A stretch of 64,000 nucleotides of DNA from Archegozetes longisetosus. Its lineage: Eukaryota; Arthropoda; Arachnida; Sarcoptiformes; Trhypochthoniidae. Every line of letters begins with the position of its first letter. The stretch's first letter is position 1. Positions 21,829 to 33,593 of the stretch are shown here, in pieces. The notes beneath the pieces are model-generated. The model had not been told where the DNA came from and made no database searches. It worked only from the letters and a program-made list of their open reading frames with translations. The stretch lies in contig JAEMBT020000008.1 of assembly GCA_018873245.2 (NCBI GenBank), positions 6,217,569 through 6,281,568 on the forward strand, given 5' to 3'. A program made the position numbers and the translations under genes.

Positions 21829-22973
21829 TCAAAAAATATAACTCAAAGTTTTTGTATATGAGATTATGAATATTAAGTTGAAAAGTATATAATTATGCTC
21901 TGAGATTGGTAATGAATTACTAATCAATGGACATGATAGTGGACTTTCATTGTATTCATCACTAATAAAGCTCTGATTTTGGCATCTTCTAAAACTTTCT
22001 TTGAATAGTTTACATTGAAATTCGATACGTTGTGCATAACTTATAGTATTATTTGAAGGTTGACAACGTTTTTCATTTGATGTCCACTTCATAAGACAAT
22101 CACTACAATTTACAGGATTTCTCCACAGCTTTATAGTGATAGATCTCTTGAATAAAGGCTTAAATATAGATTCGTTCAGGTAAGTAATACTATTATCAGA
22201 AAGGTGCAAATCAAAGGGTCGACCAATTGATGACAATGGTTGAGAGTTGAATGACGAAGAATTTAAGCTGTTTTTGCTTAAGTCGATGAGTATAACTTGC
22301 TCACTTTCACTTAGAGTCAAAGATAGTTTGCTCAAAGTGTCTAGAAGGTTTTCTTTCAGATTCAAAAAGTTAATATTTGGCAAGTTAGAAAACGCAAAGT
22401 CACCGATGCTTTTAATCCTATTTCTGGCAAACGATAGTCTCTGAAGACGACTCTGTACTCCTAGTAGCGGACGAAATGCGTTCTCAGGTATGTATTGCAG
22501 GCCACAATCGATAGCGTATATAAGACTTGCATTTGAGAACTTACTCAAAACTTGGAAAAAGTCTAATGTGCTATCTTTTGTTGTTCCTATCGACGGATTC
22601 GATTCAAAATGCACTTTGTCAGTGATATTATATGTTGATCGAAATGCGTTCTTATCTATATGATTGAGATAATCGTTACGACCGATCAATATTTCACGGA
22701 ATGAGAACTTATCAAAAGTGTCACTTTCTATTTGATCAACTATTGAGCTCTGAAATGTAAACTTATTTAACAAAAGCTCTCCATGGATTTGACGACTAGA
22801 TTCTTGGAATATTTGTTTCAGAACTAAGCCTGAAGTTATAGTATTTCCACATTCGAATTGACCACTCGTTGCATTACAGGAACACGGATATAACTCTCGA
22901 GGTGATGGGCAGCTTGAGGTGAGAACAACACGTGGAATGTTCAGCAGTAACAACACAACAAACGAGCATAATT
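21829..22973 (-). CDS. Secreted/GPI-like LRR protein B (main exon; start codon in an upstream exon)
   Basis: Paralogue of protein A on the opposite strand. The exon starts at 22973 after acceptor ATATTTTCAG, with two bases before the first full codon (TTA 22971), the same phase-1 position as in A and C. No in-frame ATG precedes the signal-peptide core (FVVLLLLNIPRVVL), so the initiator is in another exon. About 380 residues follow: N-cap with CPSPRELYPCSC, LRRs marked by DKNAFRS, ENAFRPL and DFAFSNL, C-cap NPVNCSDCLMKW, and a hydrophobic tail (YILFNLIFIISY) fitting a GPI signal. Tail-to-tail with gene A about 490 bp apart. Partner molecules are unknown; LRR ectodomains of this type usually bind proteins or microbial surfaces. 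Confidence 0.76.
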
Positions 22974-24582
22974 CTGAAAATATATTAATTCATCAACATT
23001 TATATGGCATTAAAGAATATTATTTAACGTAAACAACACTTAGGAAGCTATCAAATTATTAACCCATTAAACTCATTAATAGATTTGATATTGAAGTCAT
23101 TTACGGTTACTACTTTCGACTTGTGCCTAACACTATATTATAACATGAACTGGAGGTGTTTAATTGAACATCATTTTGTAAAATTTTATTACCAGAAGTA
23201 GTTGCGTCAAATTTGCTTCAAAGTAGAACAGTTTAATATCAATACATACATAGTCAACGTTCACTTTAACCAAGCCTTAAATTTCATCTAAATTTTAGAG
23301 TTTATAACTAAAACTTTATTTTTTTCAAATTTAAGATTAAAGATATGAATAATTTGAAGGTGTTTGTTTTGAAGATAGAGGCAACTGATTAGAAAACTCC
23401 TACAAGTTGTAAATCAAACTTTTTGGTTCAGTTCTTATTATTAGTTTGATGTGAGAAGAGCTTGAACTAAGATGGTTTATTAATTTAAATTGATCAACTT
23501 AAAGTTGTAATAATGACAAATACTAGTAGTTTGTATAAAATTTCAACTAAAAAATGAGGTCAATTTTAAAAATGAATTTGTTAGATTAAACATATGGAAT
23601 ATTTAGTTGCACTATTGAACGTAAAAATTAGTTTGAACGATAACTATTACTTTTATCGTGCCTCTATCTCTAATTTATTTCGGATACATTTACTTCAAAT
23701 CAATAATAAGACTAGTATTGAACAGAGATACTTTTAAATATTTAGAATTGTTGTACCTCAATTAGACGTTAATTGAAATAGCAAAAAATTTGAACAACGC
23801 TAATAAATAATTAATTTGATGCTAAAATACATACCGATCATGTTGGATTCTATTAATAGTTATTATTACCATTAAGTCATTACATAATAATCACAATTGA
23901 AAGACCAGACAAACAGTAATTTAGCGCGAAAAAATTAGTATTGAGCTAAAAATAAATTACAAAGAGCGAAAAAGAGCCCATAGTATACTTTAAGTTTCCA
24001 TCATTTTGTTAGCCAATGTATATTACTAAGTTAACATGTTATTCATGTATGTCAAGGCTCAGCTCTGCGGGCGTCAAATACGCTACAATCTAGTTAATGT
24101 TTTGCCTTACGTAGTTTTAGGCTACTTTATAACTTCTCTCTATTGTTATATCAACTATAAACTCATTTTTCTCATGCATTTCAAAATTTTTGTTTACTAA
24201 AAATATGATTTTTTTTGCAACAATGCTCTGAGAATGAAGTGTCCGAAAATGAATTAATGCTTTAATTGGCAGGTTTTAACGTATTTGCATTTTTGCAAAA
24301 TGACGTAATAACAGTTAATATGTTTGCCTCAAGCCACATATAATCTATGATTTGAATTCTTTGAAAAATAAGTGATTCATTGTTGAAACTTCAATTTCTA
24401 CTGAACTAAGCACTCGTTTGAGTTTTGATGAGCTTCAACACTACCACTACTTAATACTGATTAATGGTTTTAGAATGTGTCATTTTAGGTGATATTTATT
24501 TTTAAATTTACATAATGTTTACAAGTTTTTAAAAGTTGTTCAAAGTTTAGGTGTGTCAAAATTAAACCTTAAAAACCATAAG
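22974..24582. other. Stretch between LRR genes B and C
   Basis: Should include the 5' part of gene B and the 3' end of gene C. A first exon for gene B was not identifiable by eye. No repeats with clear ends. Confidence 0.4.
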
Positions 24583-25814
24583 TTAGAGTAAATTACAGAA
24601 ATGAGCATAAATTAAACTGAACACAAGTAAGGCATTGACAACATTGACGTTATATATATTAATGCTATGATAGCTAGACGCTATACTAATATTTGTACTT
24701 TTCATACAAGAAGGCGATAACTTTGAGGGCATTTGCGGACAAGAACTAAAGTCATTTACGCTGATAGGCATCTTATCGGCTCCACATTTAATGGTAGAGA
24801 TCTGGTCGCTAACAAGAGCTGATTTAGATTGAGCTTCTTCTGAATAACAATATTTTGTTTTCACAATCCATTGCAGAGAACAGTCGCAAACAATCGGATT
24901 CGACTCCAACTCCAAGCGAAAAAAGTTCTTATCAGAGCGATCAAAAAGTGGCCCAAATATCCTCTCATCTAGTCTTGTGATCTGATTGTGCCGTAAATAT
25001 AGAGTGCCAATTGGGCGACCAATTTGTGCAAATGATTCGCTTTCGAAAGAGTCGTCAGTTAGAAAATTGTTGCTTAGATTAATACTTCGAATAACTTGTT
25101 TTGATTTTTTTGAGAACTTTAACGAGTTGTTAGTTATGTTACTGATCCTATTGTGAGATAGTATCAACTGAAGCCATTCTGAAGTCAACTCAGAAAACGC
25201 AAAATCTCCTATTTTGTCGATCTTGTTATGGGTTATCTCAACGTGTCTCAACTGATTCTGGATACCGTTTATCGGTTGAAAAGCATTATTAGGTATTGAT
25301 TGCAGAGAACTTCTCATAAGTCTTATTTCACGCAAATTCGGGAATTTGCTCAAAAGATCCCAAACGTCTCTTTCATAAAACTTAGGATTGTGTAGAAATG
25401 GATTGTTAATTATCTTTATTTCTTCGGCTGAATAAATACTGCCATCAAACGCATTCTTGTCTATTGTCTCAAGTTTCTGATTATCAAGAATTTCTATTAT
25501 CTGGAATCCAATCTTTGAAAACACCTCAGATCTGATGTACTTGACTGAAGTGTTACGAACAACCAGCTTCTCTATTAAAACTTGAGATGATTTGTCACCA
25601 GATAATAGCCCGTCTTGTAATCGATGCGAAACTAACTTCAAATCGAGATTCTCTCCAAAAATATCCGAACATATCACTTCTTTGATTCTATTTCTATCTG
25701 TTACATCATTCACACAATGACATGGATTTACGAGTCGAGTTGTCTCACAATTAATGGGCTCTCGACAGACGACTGCTGTTAATATCGATGAAAGTGAAAC
25801 CAATGCAGTTATCA
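24583..25814 (-). CDS. Secreted/GPI-like LRR protein C (main exon)
   Basis: Third member of the LRR cluster, same strand as B. The exon starts after acceptor TTTTATTTAG with bases TG and then ATA ACT GCA. If the preceding exon ended in A, the initiator codon itself would be split (A|TG); otherwise a few codons lie upstream. The phase-1 position matches A and B exactly. About 409 residues: signal core (ITALVSLSSILTAVVC), N-cap with NPCHC, LRRs marked by KNAFDGS, NNAFQPI and DFAFSEL, C-cap NPIVCDCSLQWI, then a Ser/Cys-rich linker and a hydrophobic C-terminus (NALLVFSLIYAHF). Tandem duplication with B is the simplest origin, with A an inverted copy. Confidence 0.76.
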
Positions 25815-28575
25815 CTAAATAAAATGATACAAAAGATCAAAATTTTTATTAAACCTTTTAGGATCTTAGTTGAAAAGTGAGTCACTTATTCTGATTTTAC
25901 TTATTTGCATTGTTGGGCTCAAAACATAAGTTAAAAGACTTGAAACAAAAGATCTTTTCATCTCTGTTTAGTTGTAAATAGCTAACGAAATGAAAAACGA
26001 TTCTAAAATGATTCTGAAGAAACGTGAAGATTGAACGCTTAAGTGATAAATGCTTTCCGCTGCTCTAAGATAGAATTTGTGTTTGTTCTCCCTGTTTGTT
26101 TATAAGTTTGAGCACAAAATAGCTATCATTCTTAATGAACACCTACTTATTGACAGTGGTTTGTTGAAAAAATGTTACTATTAAACAACGGTATTTGTAA
26201 ATATTTATCAAAAACAGCTTCTGATTGCTCAAGTGCCTAACTGAAAGACACGTGGAATTGATTATAAGTTAGTTAAGTGAAAGTTTTAGTAGCGCATAAC
26301 TTATTCAAGAGCTTTAGCTTATTTTGTACACTAAGAGGATGCAATGAATCACTCAATGCCTTCGAATACTTAAGTCGTTGCTTCTAATTATTGGTTATGT
26401 AACTGAATATGAATGAGAAAAATGTCAGAATGATTCATTAGAACAAAACCAAAATCTTTAATTAAACGTTTCTCAAAGTTATCAAGTAAAAAAGTTTAGA
26501 AAAATAATTTCTGATTATTACTTTGTTTTAAAGTATACCTAACATTTATTCTTGTCAAAAATTGTTCAAAACCTATTCTAGGATTACACAAAAAATTGTA
26601 TGATTTCCAAATTTCAGCCGAAAACGCATTGAGGTAAGTTAAAGATAAAGATAAAGATAAGGAAGATTCAAGTACATTCAAGATGAAAAGCGGCCAAGTT
26701 AGCATATAAGCTAAAGGGGTACAGGCCCCTCAATCTCACTCAAAAGCTTAGGTAAGAGTAATTTGACAGAAACAAACGTCCACTTTACCTAATTTACAAA
26801 ATTTCCTCATAAGTGAATAGGCTATCAATGCAACAGTGAAAACGATATCAATTGTGACCCAACTGAATTTAAACACAAACCTATGAAAATGATCTTTGTG
26901 TTCCCTCACTTACTGACTTTAACACTGCTTTTGAATACTTATTTTTTATAGAAATTATTGAGTAAAAACATCATTATCATAACTTATCATTACTAAACTA
27001 ATGTGTTTATTGCTTTTAAGAGCTTTTTATGAGAACTAAAGTTAATAAATACCTAAAAAGCGATTCATATTTGATATCAAACAGAATTGAACACACTCGT
27101 CATTATCTTTTTAAACAAACTTTGAATAGAAAATCAAAATAATGGACTTCAGAGCGTGTATTTCTCACTCATGAAAATGAAGTTTTGTTTCAAACTCACT
27201 CAACTGATCACTTTTAAAAATTCATGGCTTTTATGTCGAGTTCACAGTATTTTCATGCTTTGAATAATTTTTTCGAGAATCCAATACAAAACATACAAAC
27301 TATATCAATTTTTTTCATGATATGCTGCATAAACAACAAACTTACTAAACTATGTGTCAAATTTTATAAATTATAACTACTTGAAAAGACAGTAGATCAA
27401 ATATTTCACATAATCAACTTGAAGGACATTTTCATTAAGTCCTTTGGTTTACATATAAAAAATTTCACTAAATATATTTACATAAAATTTTAAATCGAGA
27501 AACAATAGGATTACTCAATTTAGATTAGATGAAACTCAAATTTAGTTAAGCAAGACTTACAAAACATGGTGTTTGATTCATTTTTCGCAAGAGCGCCAAA
27601 ACATAAGATCCCAAACAAACGATCCAACAATAAACTCTTTTTAAAAGTTTCAGTTCAGACTGAACGCAAGAACTATCATTACTTCTTGGAAGTGAACGTA
27701 AAAATTATAGATAGACCTAATTTATGTTCTCATGTTGAAACTGCTTATATATGAAGTCAAGGTTAACAATTCAAGAAGTTGTTGCTTAAAAGTGAAACGA
27801 AAAGTATGAATAAGATAGAGAAAATATTTTAGCGAATCCAGCAGTTGTTCCGCAACACTGATCACTACTCTATGTCCTTAATCTCTCAACGACTCTTAAC
27901 TACATTAACACGAGCTCAGGCAAAATGCACTTTCCATACAATGGCCTCTAATTGTCATGTTTGGTGTATTTAAAGTACGATTACTTTGTGATTCGTGATT
28001 ATATCAGCATTCCTTCAACTTTTGCCAATTTTGATAAGGCATTAAAAGTGTTTTGTTCGTTTCACTAGTCTGTCGTTTACAATGCTATCTTATCTGTCGT
28101 AATCTCTCACATCCTATCGTTTATAATCTTTGATAAAATCTTAATTCACCATTTTCGACAAATTTGGCTTACAAAAATCATTTAATGCAAATTATCATTA
28201 CTAACTTACTAAAACAATCAAAATTGTTTGCAAGCGATATCTCACGTTTCAGTTTTAATTATGATTTAAATGCTATTTACAATTGTTTTAACAATTTCCT
28301 CAATGTTTTGCAATTATGTTATTTTAAATGTTAAATGAATTAATCATTAGATTTATTAGTTGAAAACGTGAACTATTGAAAAAGAAAAATCAGACAAACT
28401 TAAAATAAACTTTAGAAGGTTAAGTCAAATGTTTTCAGATGACTAACGAGCTAAGAGCTAAAAGGAAAATACTATATTTGTACCTAATACACTTTATAAA
28501 TGATAACTAAAATCCTGAAAAAAACATAATTATCTATTAAAAAACTTAGTCCACAATTGTCAGTAAACTATCTAT
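25815..28575. other. Gene-free stretch upstream of LRR gene C
   Basis: Likely contains the promoter and first exon of gene C; I could not fix them. An (AAAGAT)n-like microsatellite of about four units lies near 26640. The 62-codon ATG frame at 27566-27754 has no recognisable features. Confidence 0.4.
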
Positions 28576-28718
28576 ATATGAACGCCCCGATAATAAAAAA
28601 GCCTATCTCTTAAAGCATTGAAACGAGTAAAACGCACTTAAAGTTGCGTTAAAAAAATGTTTACAAAAATCAAACTCATTGAAACTTAAATATGAATTTT
28701 ATTATTTGTAACGTGTAA

Positions 28719-28901
28719 TTAAACATATTCTAGATCAGATTCATCAAAATAATCTGATTCTTCAGAATTACAATTAAATTGAGATAAAAAGTCAATATAA
28801 AATTTTCTGTTTTTTACATCCAAATAGTCTAATAATGACATTAAATCTTTTATTTTCTTATCAGATAAAGTAGATTTTTCGGCTATTTTTATGTATTTCA
28901 T
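28719..28901 (-). CDS. 60-residue frame inside the transposon
   Basis: ATG-initiated frame, MKYIKIAEKS... ending in an acidic tail (SEESDYFDESDLEYV). It may be the C-terminal part of the element's protein or a small accessory frame. No family recognised. Its position between the inverted ends is the only context. Expression is unproven. Confidence 0.3.
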   Translation of the reverse strand: MKYIKIAEKSTLSDKKIKDLMSLLDYLDVKNRKFYIDFLSQFNCNSEESDYFDESDLEYV

Positions 28902-28983
28902 ACAATTTTTATTTCATCTAAATCAGTTTTCAACAAATTATTTTTGGTGTTAATTATTTTTCATAAAATACCGTTCGAAAGAT

Positions 28984-29344
28984 TTCATTTGTATTTCTAA
29001 TGGGATTTTCTCAAAACACTTTCTATCACAACAAACTTTGACTTCTGTAAACTCTTTACACTTAACTTTTTTGCCACTTTTTCGTGTGTACTCATTTCCC
29101 TTAAATAAGATTAATCATTAGTCAATTAATTAATGCATCTGTTAATGATATCTAATTGAATACTGACTGAATTTCTTAAAAGTTTTTGTTTGTTTTGTTC
29201 CCATAATATTGGATGTGAAACGCGTTCTTTCCCTTTTTCACTCATTTTTTGATTAATTTCATTATTAATTAGAATAAGAGGAGTTCTCTTATTTGGCGAG
29301 CCATTAGATAAATGAATCAATTTATTATTGATTGAATTAAACAT
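28984..29344 (-). pseudogene. Fragment of arthropod transposon-type protein (basic block plus Cys block)
   Basis: From ATG 29344 the frame encodes EKGKERVSHPILWEQNKQKL and LLRNS before a stop. A second frame continues RKSGKKVKCKEFTEVKVCCD, RKCFEKIPLEIQMKSFERYF. The pattern, a basic W-x-x-N-x-x-K-x-L-R-N-S block followed by GKxVxxxEFTEV-CCxxKCxEKI, recurs in uncharacterised multi-copy arthropod proteins that I recall as transposon-linked. A frameshift and stop separate the two halves here. It is enclosed by the perfect inverted ends, so it travels with the element. Confidence 0.5.
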
Positions 29345-30004
29345 TTTAAATCCTAATAAAACACTTGATTAATGCTTAATTGATATAAATAAAAGCTAAA
29401 GCTTTGATGCTATGTAATGATCAACAATATTGTACTGTTCATAATGAACATAACACAAATTGATTGCGCATTCTCTTAAAGTTAGATTTGATTAGCATTA
29501 AATTCTATTGTGATCAAGAGTTTTTTAAACATGATTATTTATAAATTTTTTCCATTGAAACATATACTGAATTTTATTATATGAATAAAGTATGATGTGA
29601 GCTCAATGTTTAAAACAAAATCCGAAAAAGAGGTTAACTCGAGATAGGCTTTTTTATTATCGGGGCGTTCATATGAGAATTATATAATGGCTTGAAAATC
29701 AATAAAATTATTTTATTACCCAAACAAAACTACACTAAAACAAGATAGATATGATGCTCAATAAATCAATAAAACAAATCACGTTAATAGCTCTATCTTC
29801 TAATATTAGTTTACTTTTTACGCACCAATTAATAGAAAGGTTGATCATGTCTTTTAAAACTAGTTTGATTTACGCATTTTTAATCATAAAAACTCAAATT
29901 TATTTCTATCATTTCATTACTAATCATCACTTCAAAATTAAAAGTAAAGTTTATTTTCAAGAAATGAATCAATTTTTTCGACCAAATAGAAACTATCATA
30001 TGGA

Positions 30005-30969
30005 ATGGTAAGCAATAGATGTTTGAAATATTTCAATTGTTCTACATTTATATTACATTTAATCACATTTTCAAAGGAAGAATTACACTCTTTTGTGTCT
30101 TTCAGACTGTCGCTTACTCTGAGAGCGAAAACTTCATAAATTCATTAAACGAAGCAATAGATGCCTTAAATAAGAGCACATCTTGCAGTACTCTTAAACC
30201 AATCAATTCAATCGATGAGTTAAGAGATGGAAAACTATTGGCATCAATTATTGAGAAATTTGAAGCAGTCTGTGGGCGAAAAAGAAGAGTAAGACAAGGG
30301 AATTACTATCAATTCATAGAGGACTGGTTAGTCACTATTGGAAACATGCCTTATATACCACATTATGGAAAGTTTGTCAAACATGTTCTAAGAGAATGTC
30401 AGGTAGACTTGATATCAAACATATTCGGAATTGTGGCCATAACTATGTATATCAATCGCCATGATTTGTGGCAAACGTTCAATGTCGAGATATTTTTTCT
30501 TCTACTTGGAGAACCTCTTATTCCAAGAATCAGTAAACTGTTGAACAAGAATCTGAATATTGAAAGCGACGAAAAGTACGCGGCAATTGTACAAAACCGT
30601 CAACTAAATAGACAAATCGAACAGATGAACAAAAAATTTGAAGAACTGACTGAAGAACTGAAGGATAAGGAAGAAACTCACGAAAGGGTGTTGGCTATGC
30701 TTAATCTTAAATTGAGTAATAGTAAGAAAAAAATTGAAGATTTAGAGAATGTGATCCAAAACTTGAATGAAACTATTAAACAGCTGAAAAATGAAAATGC
30801 TGCTAAAATTGCAAAATTTGAGTCGTTGAAAGACTTAATTGATGGAAAAGACAAGACATTAGTTTCTACAGAAGAGTTAGTGTCGCTTAAACAAAAAGTG
30901 ACTTCAATGCAAAACGAAATGAAAATAATATCGAATGAAATGGAGTCAAAGTTTGGCATAAATAAATAG
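30005..30969 (+). CDS. Coiled-coil protein with possible CH/HOOK-like N-terminal domain, two exons
   Basis: Proposed structure: an exon whose only coding bases are the initiator ATG (30005-30007) followed directly by donor GTAAGC, then exon 2 from 30106 after acceptor TGTCTTTCAG. The join is phase 0 and gives M-TVAYSESENF, 288 residues. Residues 1-160 are globular; the block LKPINSIDELRDGKLLASII resembles the start of HOOK/NuMA-type calponin-homology heads, where the pattern is L-x-DGxxLxxIL. Residues about 170-285 are a long charged coiled coil (QLNRQIEQMNKKFEELTEEL and beyond). Proteins of this layout link cargo or spindle structures to microtubules, so a cytoskeletal role is inferred only. 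Reading exon 2 back into the intron gives a longer open frame, but that start has no exon evidence. Confidence 0.6.
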
Positions 30970-32056
30970 ATATTCGATTTTCAAACATTTGAACTAAATT
31001 TGTTGCTTTAGAGTTATCTAACTGCCTAAAGTGCTTAATTTAAGTTTAAGATTACCATAGATGTTTGTCCTAAGTATTAGCTCATTCAATAATAAATCTA
31101 TTTTGATTGCACATAAAAACAAATGATATAATAAAAGTTGTTGTTTCAATGTTTTGTTCAAAGACAATTTTCCTCAAATTATGCTTTTGAGCAGATGAAA
31201 GATATAGTTGAAACATGTTTACAACTTAAAAATTAGTAAATCGAATGTTTTCGTAAAGCTTTACTTGATTTAAGAGATAAGAAAATTAAAATGAAGTGTA
31301 GCTTTCAAATGGGATCTAGCTAATAGCTATCAATCAATCTTCGGGTGAGTGGTATAAAGTATCTGCAATAGAAAAAACAACAGAAATAGGGCTTTACAGC
31401 GCTTTACTACACTTTATAGCACTGACTTGAGGTAGTGTTGAAAAGTAATATATGATTAAATGCGTTCTATAATTATGTGTTAAATAGTAAGTTAATTTAC
31501 TAAAACTTGAGCTGTCCTTGACTTAATTGATTATGTTACATCTAGAATAAGAATTAGGAACAATTGATTGACAAATTTGTGTTTCAATAATCAATAGCAC
31601 AAAATGCTCGGCTCTACGTGACTTTATGTCGAAATAACACAAAGATTTACTTAATTAACTTTATCGTTGATTTTATTAGTAAACACACTTGCTTTTATAT
31701 TAATTTGACCCAAATTTTCTTAACAATGTCATCGAATTAACTTTCACTCTATTAGTAGCAATACTTAAAATCTCTGATGCATTTAATTAGAAATGAATTG
31801 AACCTCATTTATAAGAAAACAAACTTAAATGCATAAGAATACTCATAATTTATTAATATTGAGTTAAGCGAGTACTAATACAACAGGCTTTTGAAAAATT
31901 CTTAAAGAGTTCACAACTAATGAATATGTAAGTTATCAAAATACTTTTCAAGTTTCACGCATAATTCATAGGATCAAATGAACACATGAACTGATTTGCA
32001 GTTATGTGATCTCGCATTAAATTAAAATATTTATGGCAAGCAATATTTAAAATCCA
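30970..32056. other. Gene-free stretch
   Basis: 3' flank of the coiled-coil gene and 5' flank of the small orphan gene. Nothing else supported. Confidence 0.4.
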
Positions 32057-32063
32057 TATAAAT
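32057..32063 (+). promoter_or_regulatory. TATA box (TATAAAT) of the 102-residue gene
   Basis: TATAAAT 68 bp before the ATG at 32131, leaving room for a 5' leader of about 40 bp. AT-rich context lowers certainty. Confidence 0.4.
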
Positions 32064-32130
32064 ATCAAATACAATACAATTATTCTAGTATTCTAGTTCG
32101 AGACTGCATTTAATGTGTAACTAACTGAAA

Positions 32131-32439
32131 ATGCCGTCAAAAGTTTACAAGGAATACATGAGTTATTATTGCCGTGAAAGTCCATCAAAACCTGTGAAAA
32201 AACCAGCACCTGTTGTACCGACTTTTGAGAAAGAGATCTACCGTTCGTTTGAAGTCATACCATACCAACCACCAAAAACTTTTCGCTCGTCGGTAACACT
32301 ATTTCTGAGTGAAAAGAAAAAGCCACCGGAAACTCTCATAATTCCCATCACGAGAACTACAATCGAGAGTCCACCCAGGAAGACGGTCAAGAGTTCCTAT
32401 AAATGTGTCACTTTTACTGTGGACGAAGCCGATCGCTGA
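32131..32439 (+). CDS. Small Pro/Lys-rich protein, unrecognised
   Basis: An ATG frame of 102 residues with no signal peptide or membrane segment. Composition is Pro, Lys, Ser and Thr rich (SPSKPVKKPAPVVPTFEKE, KKKPPETLIIP). Codon choice is less AT-driven than the flanks and the frame stands alone, which favours a real gene. A TATA box lies 68 bp upstream and AATAAA follows at 32636. Low-complexity spacing suggests an intrinsically disordered protein. No family is recognised and no function can be given. Confidence 0.5.
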   Translation: MPSKVYKEYMSYYCRESPSKPVKKPAPVVPTFEKEIYRSFEVIPYQPPKTFRSSVTLFLSEKKKPPETLIIPITRTTIESPPRKTVKSSYKCVTFTVDEADR

Positions 32440-32635
32440 ATTGTTGTCTCGCATTAGTTATGCTGTTCTTTATTTTAAAAATTCAACTTATTTAGTTATC
32501 TAAGAAAATGAGATTCTCAACTTTTAATTTAGAAATAGTTTGTTTCACTAGTCATTTAAATATTCAAGAATTGATTTTTTGTCTACGTTTAAGATACATA
32601 CTTGTACTTGAACACGCAGTTAATCTGTTTTCTAA

Positions 32636-32641
32636 AATAAA
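32636..32641 (+). terminator. Polyadenylation signal of the 102-residue gene
   Basis: AATAAA about 200 bp after the stop codon, followed by a second ATAAAAA. Confidence 0.4.
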
Positions 32642-33516
32642 TAAAAATTAACTTCTAATTTTGTACGCAATTTTTATATTGCTTTTTAAACACAGCTTAA
32701 GTGCATGTCAAAGCTAGATAGAGTTTGCAATAATATATATTCCTAAAGCAGAATTTTCCCTATCAATTGAAATCAAATTTATGAACTACAGTACTTTACT
32801 TATTAAGTTGTGATCTTTATAAGAGGTTGTTGATTTATGTCTAGTTGTAGCCTGTTGAATCGCTTGCCTGTCAAATGTTCTATTGAGAGTTATTTAGGAA
32901 AATTTTGTCTGAAAATAAGTTTTATAACCTTTAGACTTTAGGTAAAACTGCGGCGAACTTCTAGCAAAATTATGCCTATATGGATAGTGAGGACAGGACA
33001 AAAGTCACGAGTACACAAATAAATACTTTATCTTATTCAAATAACTGGTGTTCCCTATCATGCCATTCCCCTAAAATTATTTCACATCTCTATTTCTAAT
33101 GTCCTCGTTTCAATGTATACATGTGTTTGTATTCTCAAAAAGTTTTATCAAACTTGGAACATTATCACAAATCGAGTGGCAATCTATACTCTCATGTCAT
33201 TCATCAATAGATACAGTTTTGCAGGTTGCTTGAAAATACTGCTAAAGTACTAAAATACTAAATCAAGCTTCCGATTGACTCGAATACTGAAGAAATAGGT
33301 CAATTTTTAAATCATATGATTGACTTTAATACCCTGAGATCAGAAAAACGAAATATTCAACTCTCGAAGTATTTGTCATATTACGAGAAATTATTGTAGG
33401 GAAAATATCTCTGAGTGGCTAACGATATCTCTATTTAAACATGATTAAAGCTATCAATAGCTTGATCAATGCGTAATTCAAATTTTCATAGGTCTTCCCT
33501 CCTACAAAGATCCTAT
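32642..33516. other. Gene-free AT-rich stretch
   Basis: Intergenic between the orphan gene and RNase T2. No feature seen beyond the TATA box at its end. Confidence 0.45.
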
Positions 33517-33523
33517 TATAAAA
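33517..33523 (+). promoter_or_regulatory. TATA box (TATAAAA) of RNase T2 gene
   Basis: TATAAAA at 33517, 71 bp before the second base of the start region; a leader of about 45 bp is implied. Confidence 0.55.
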
Positions 33524-33593
33524 GCTTTATAGTTCCGTTCCTAAATCATACGTCTTTATTACTTGACATAGCTTCATACATCTGAAATAACTG

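Larger units (their letters stand above)
28576..29674 (-). mobile_element. DNA transposon of unassigned superfamily, 34-bp perfect inverted ends
   Basis: Ends 28576-28609 (ATATGAACGCCCCGATAATA...) and 29641-29674 are exact inverted copies. The 1.1-kb interior holds minus-strand fragments of one protein type (29344-28992) and a 60-codon frame (28901-28719). Superfamily could not be named from the ends. Target duplication is uncertain, because AT-rich flanks (TATATG / CATATG) extend the symmetry. Confidence 0.85.

Noticed and set aside
27566..27754. 62-codon ATG frame
   Set aside because: No family, no promoter or polyadenylation support.
29751..30011. 86-codon ATG frame
   Set aside because: Out of frame with the downstream gene and likely 5' leader; only its ATG-donor border is useful.
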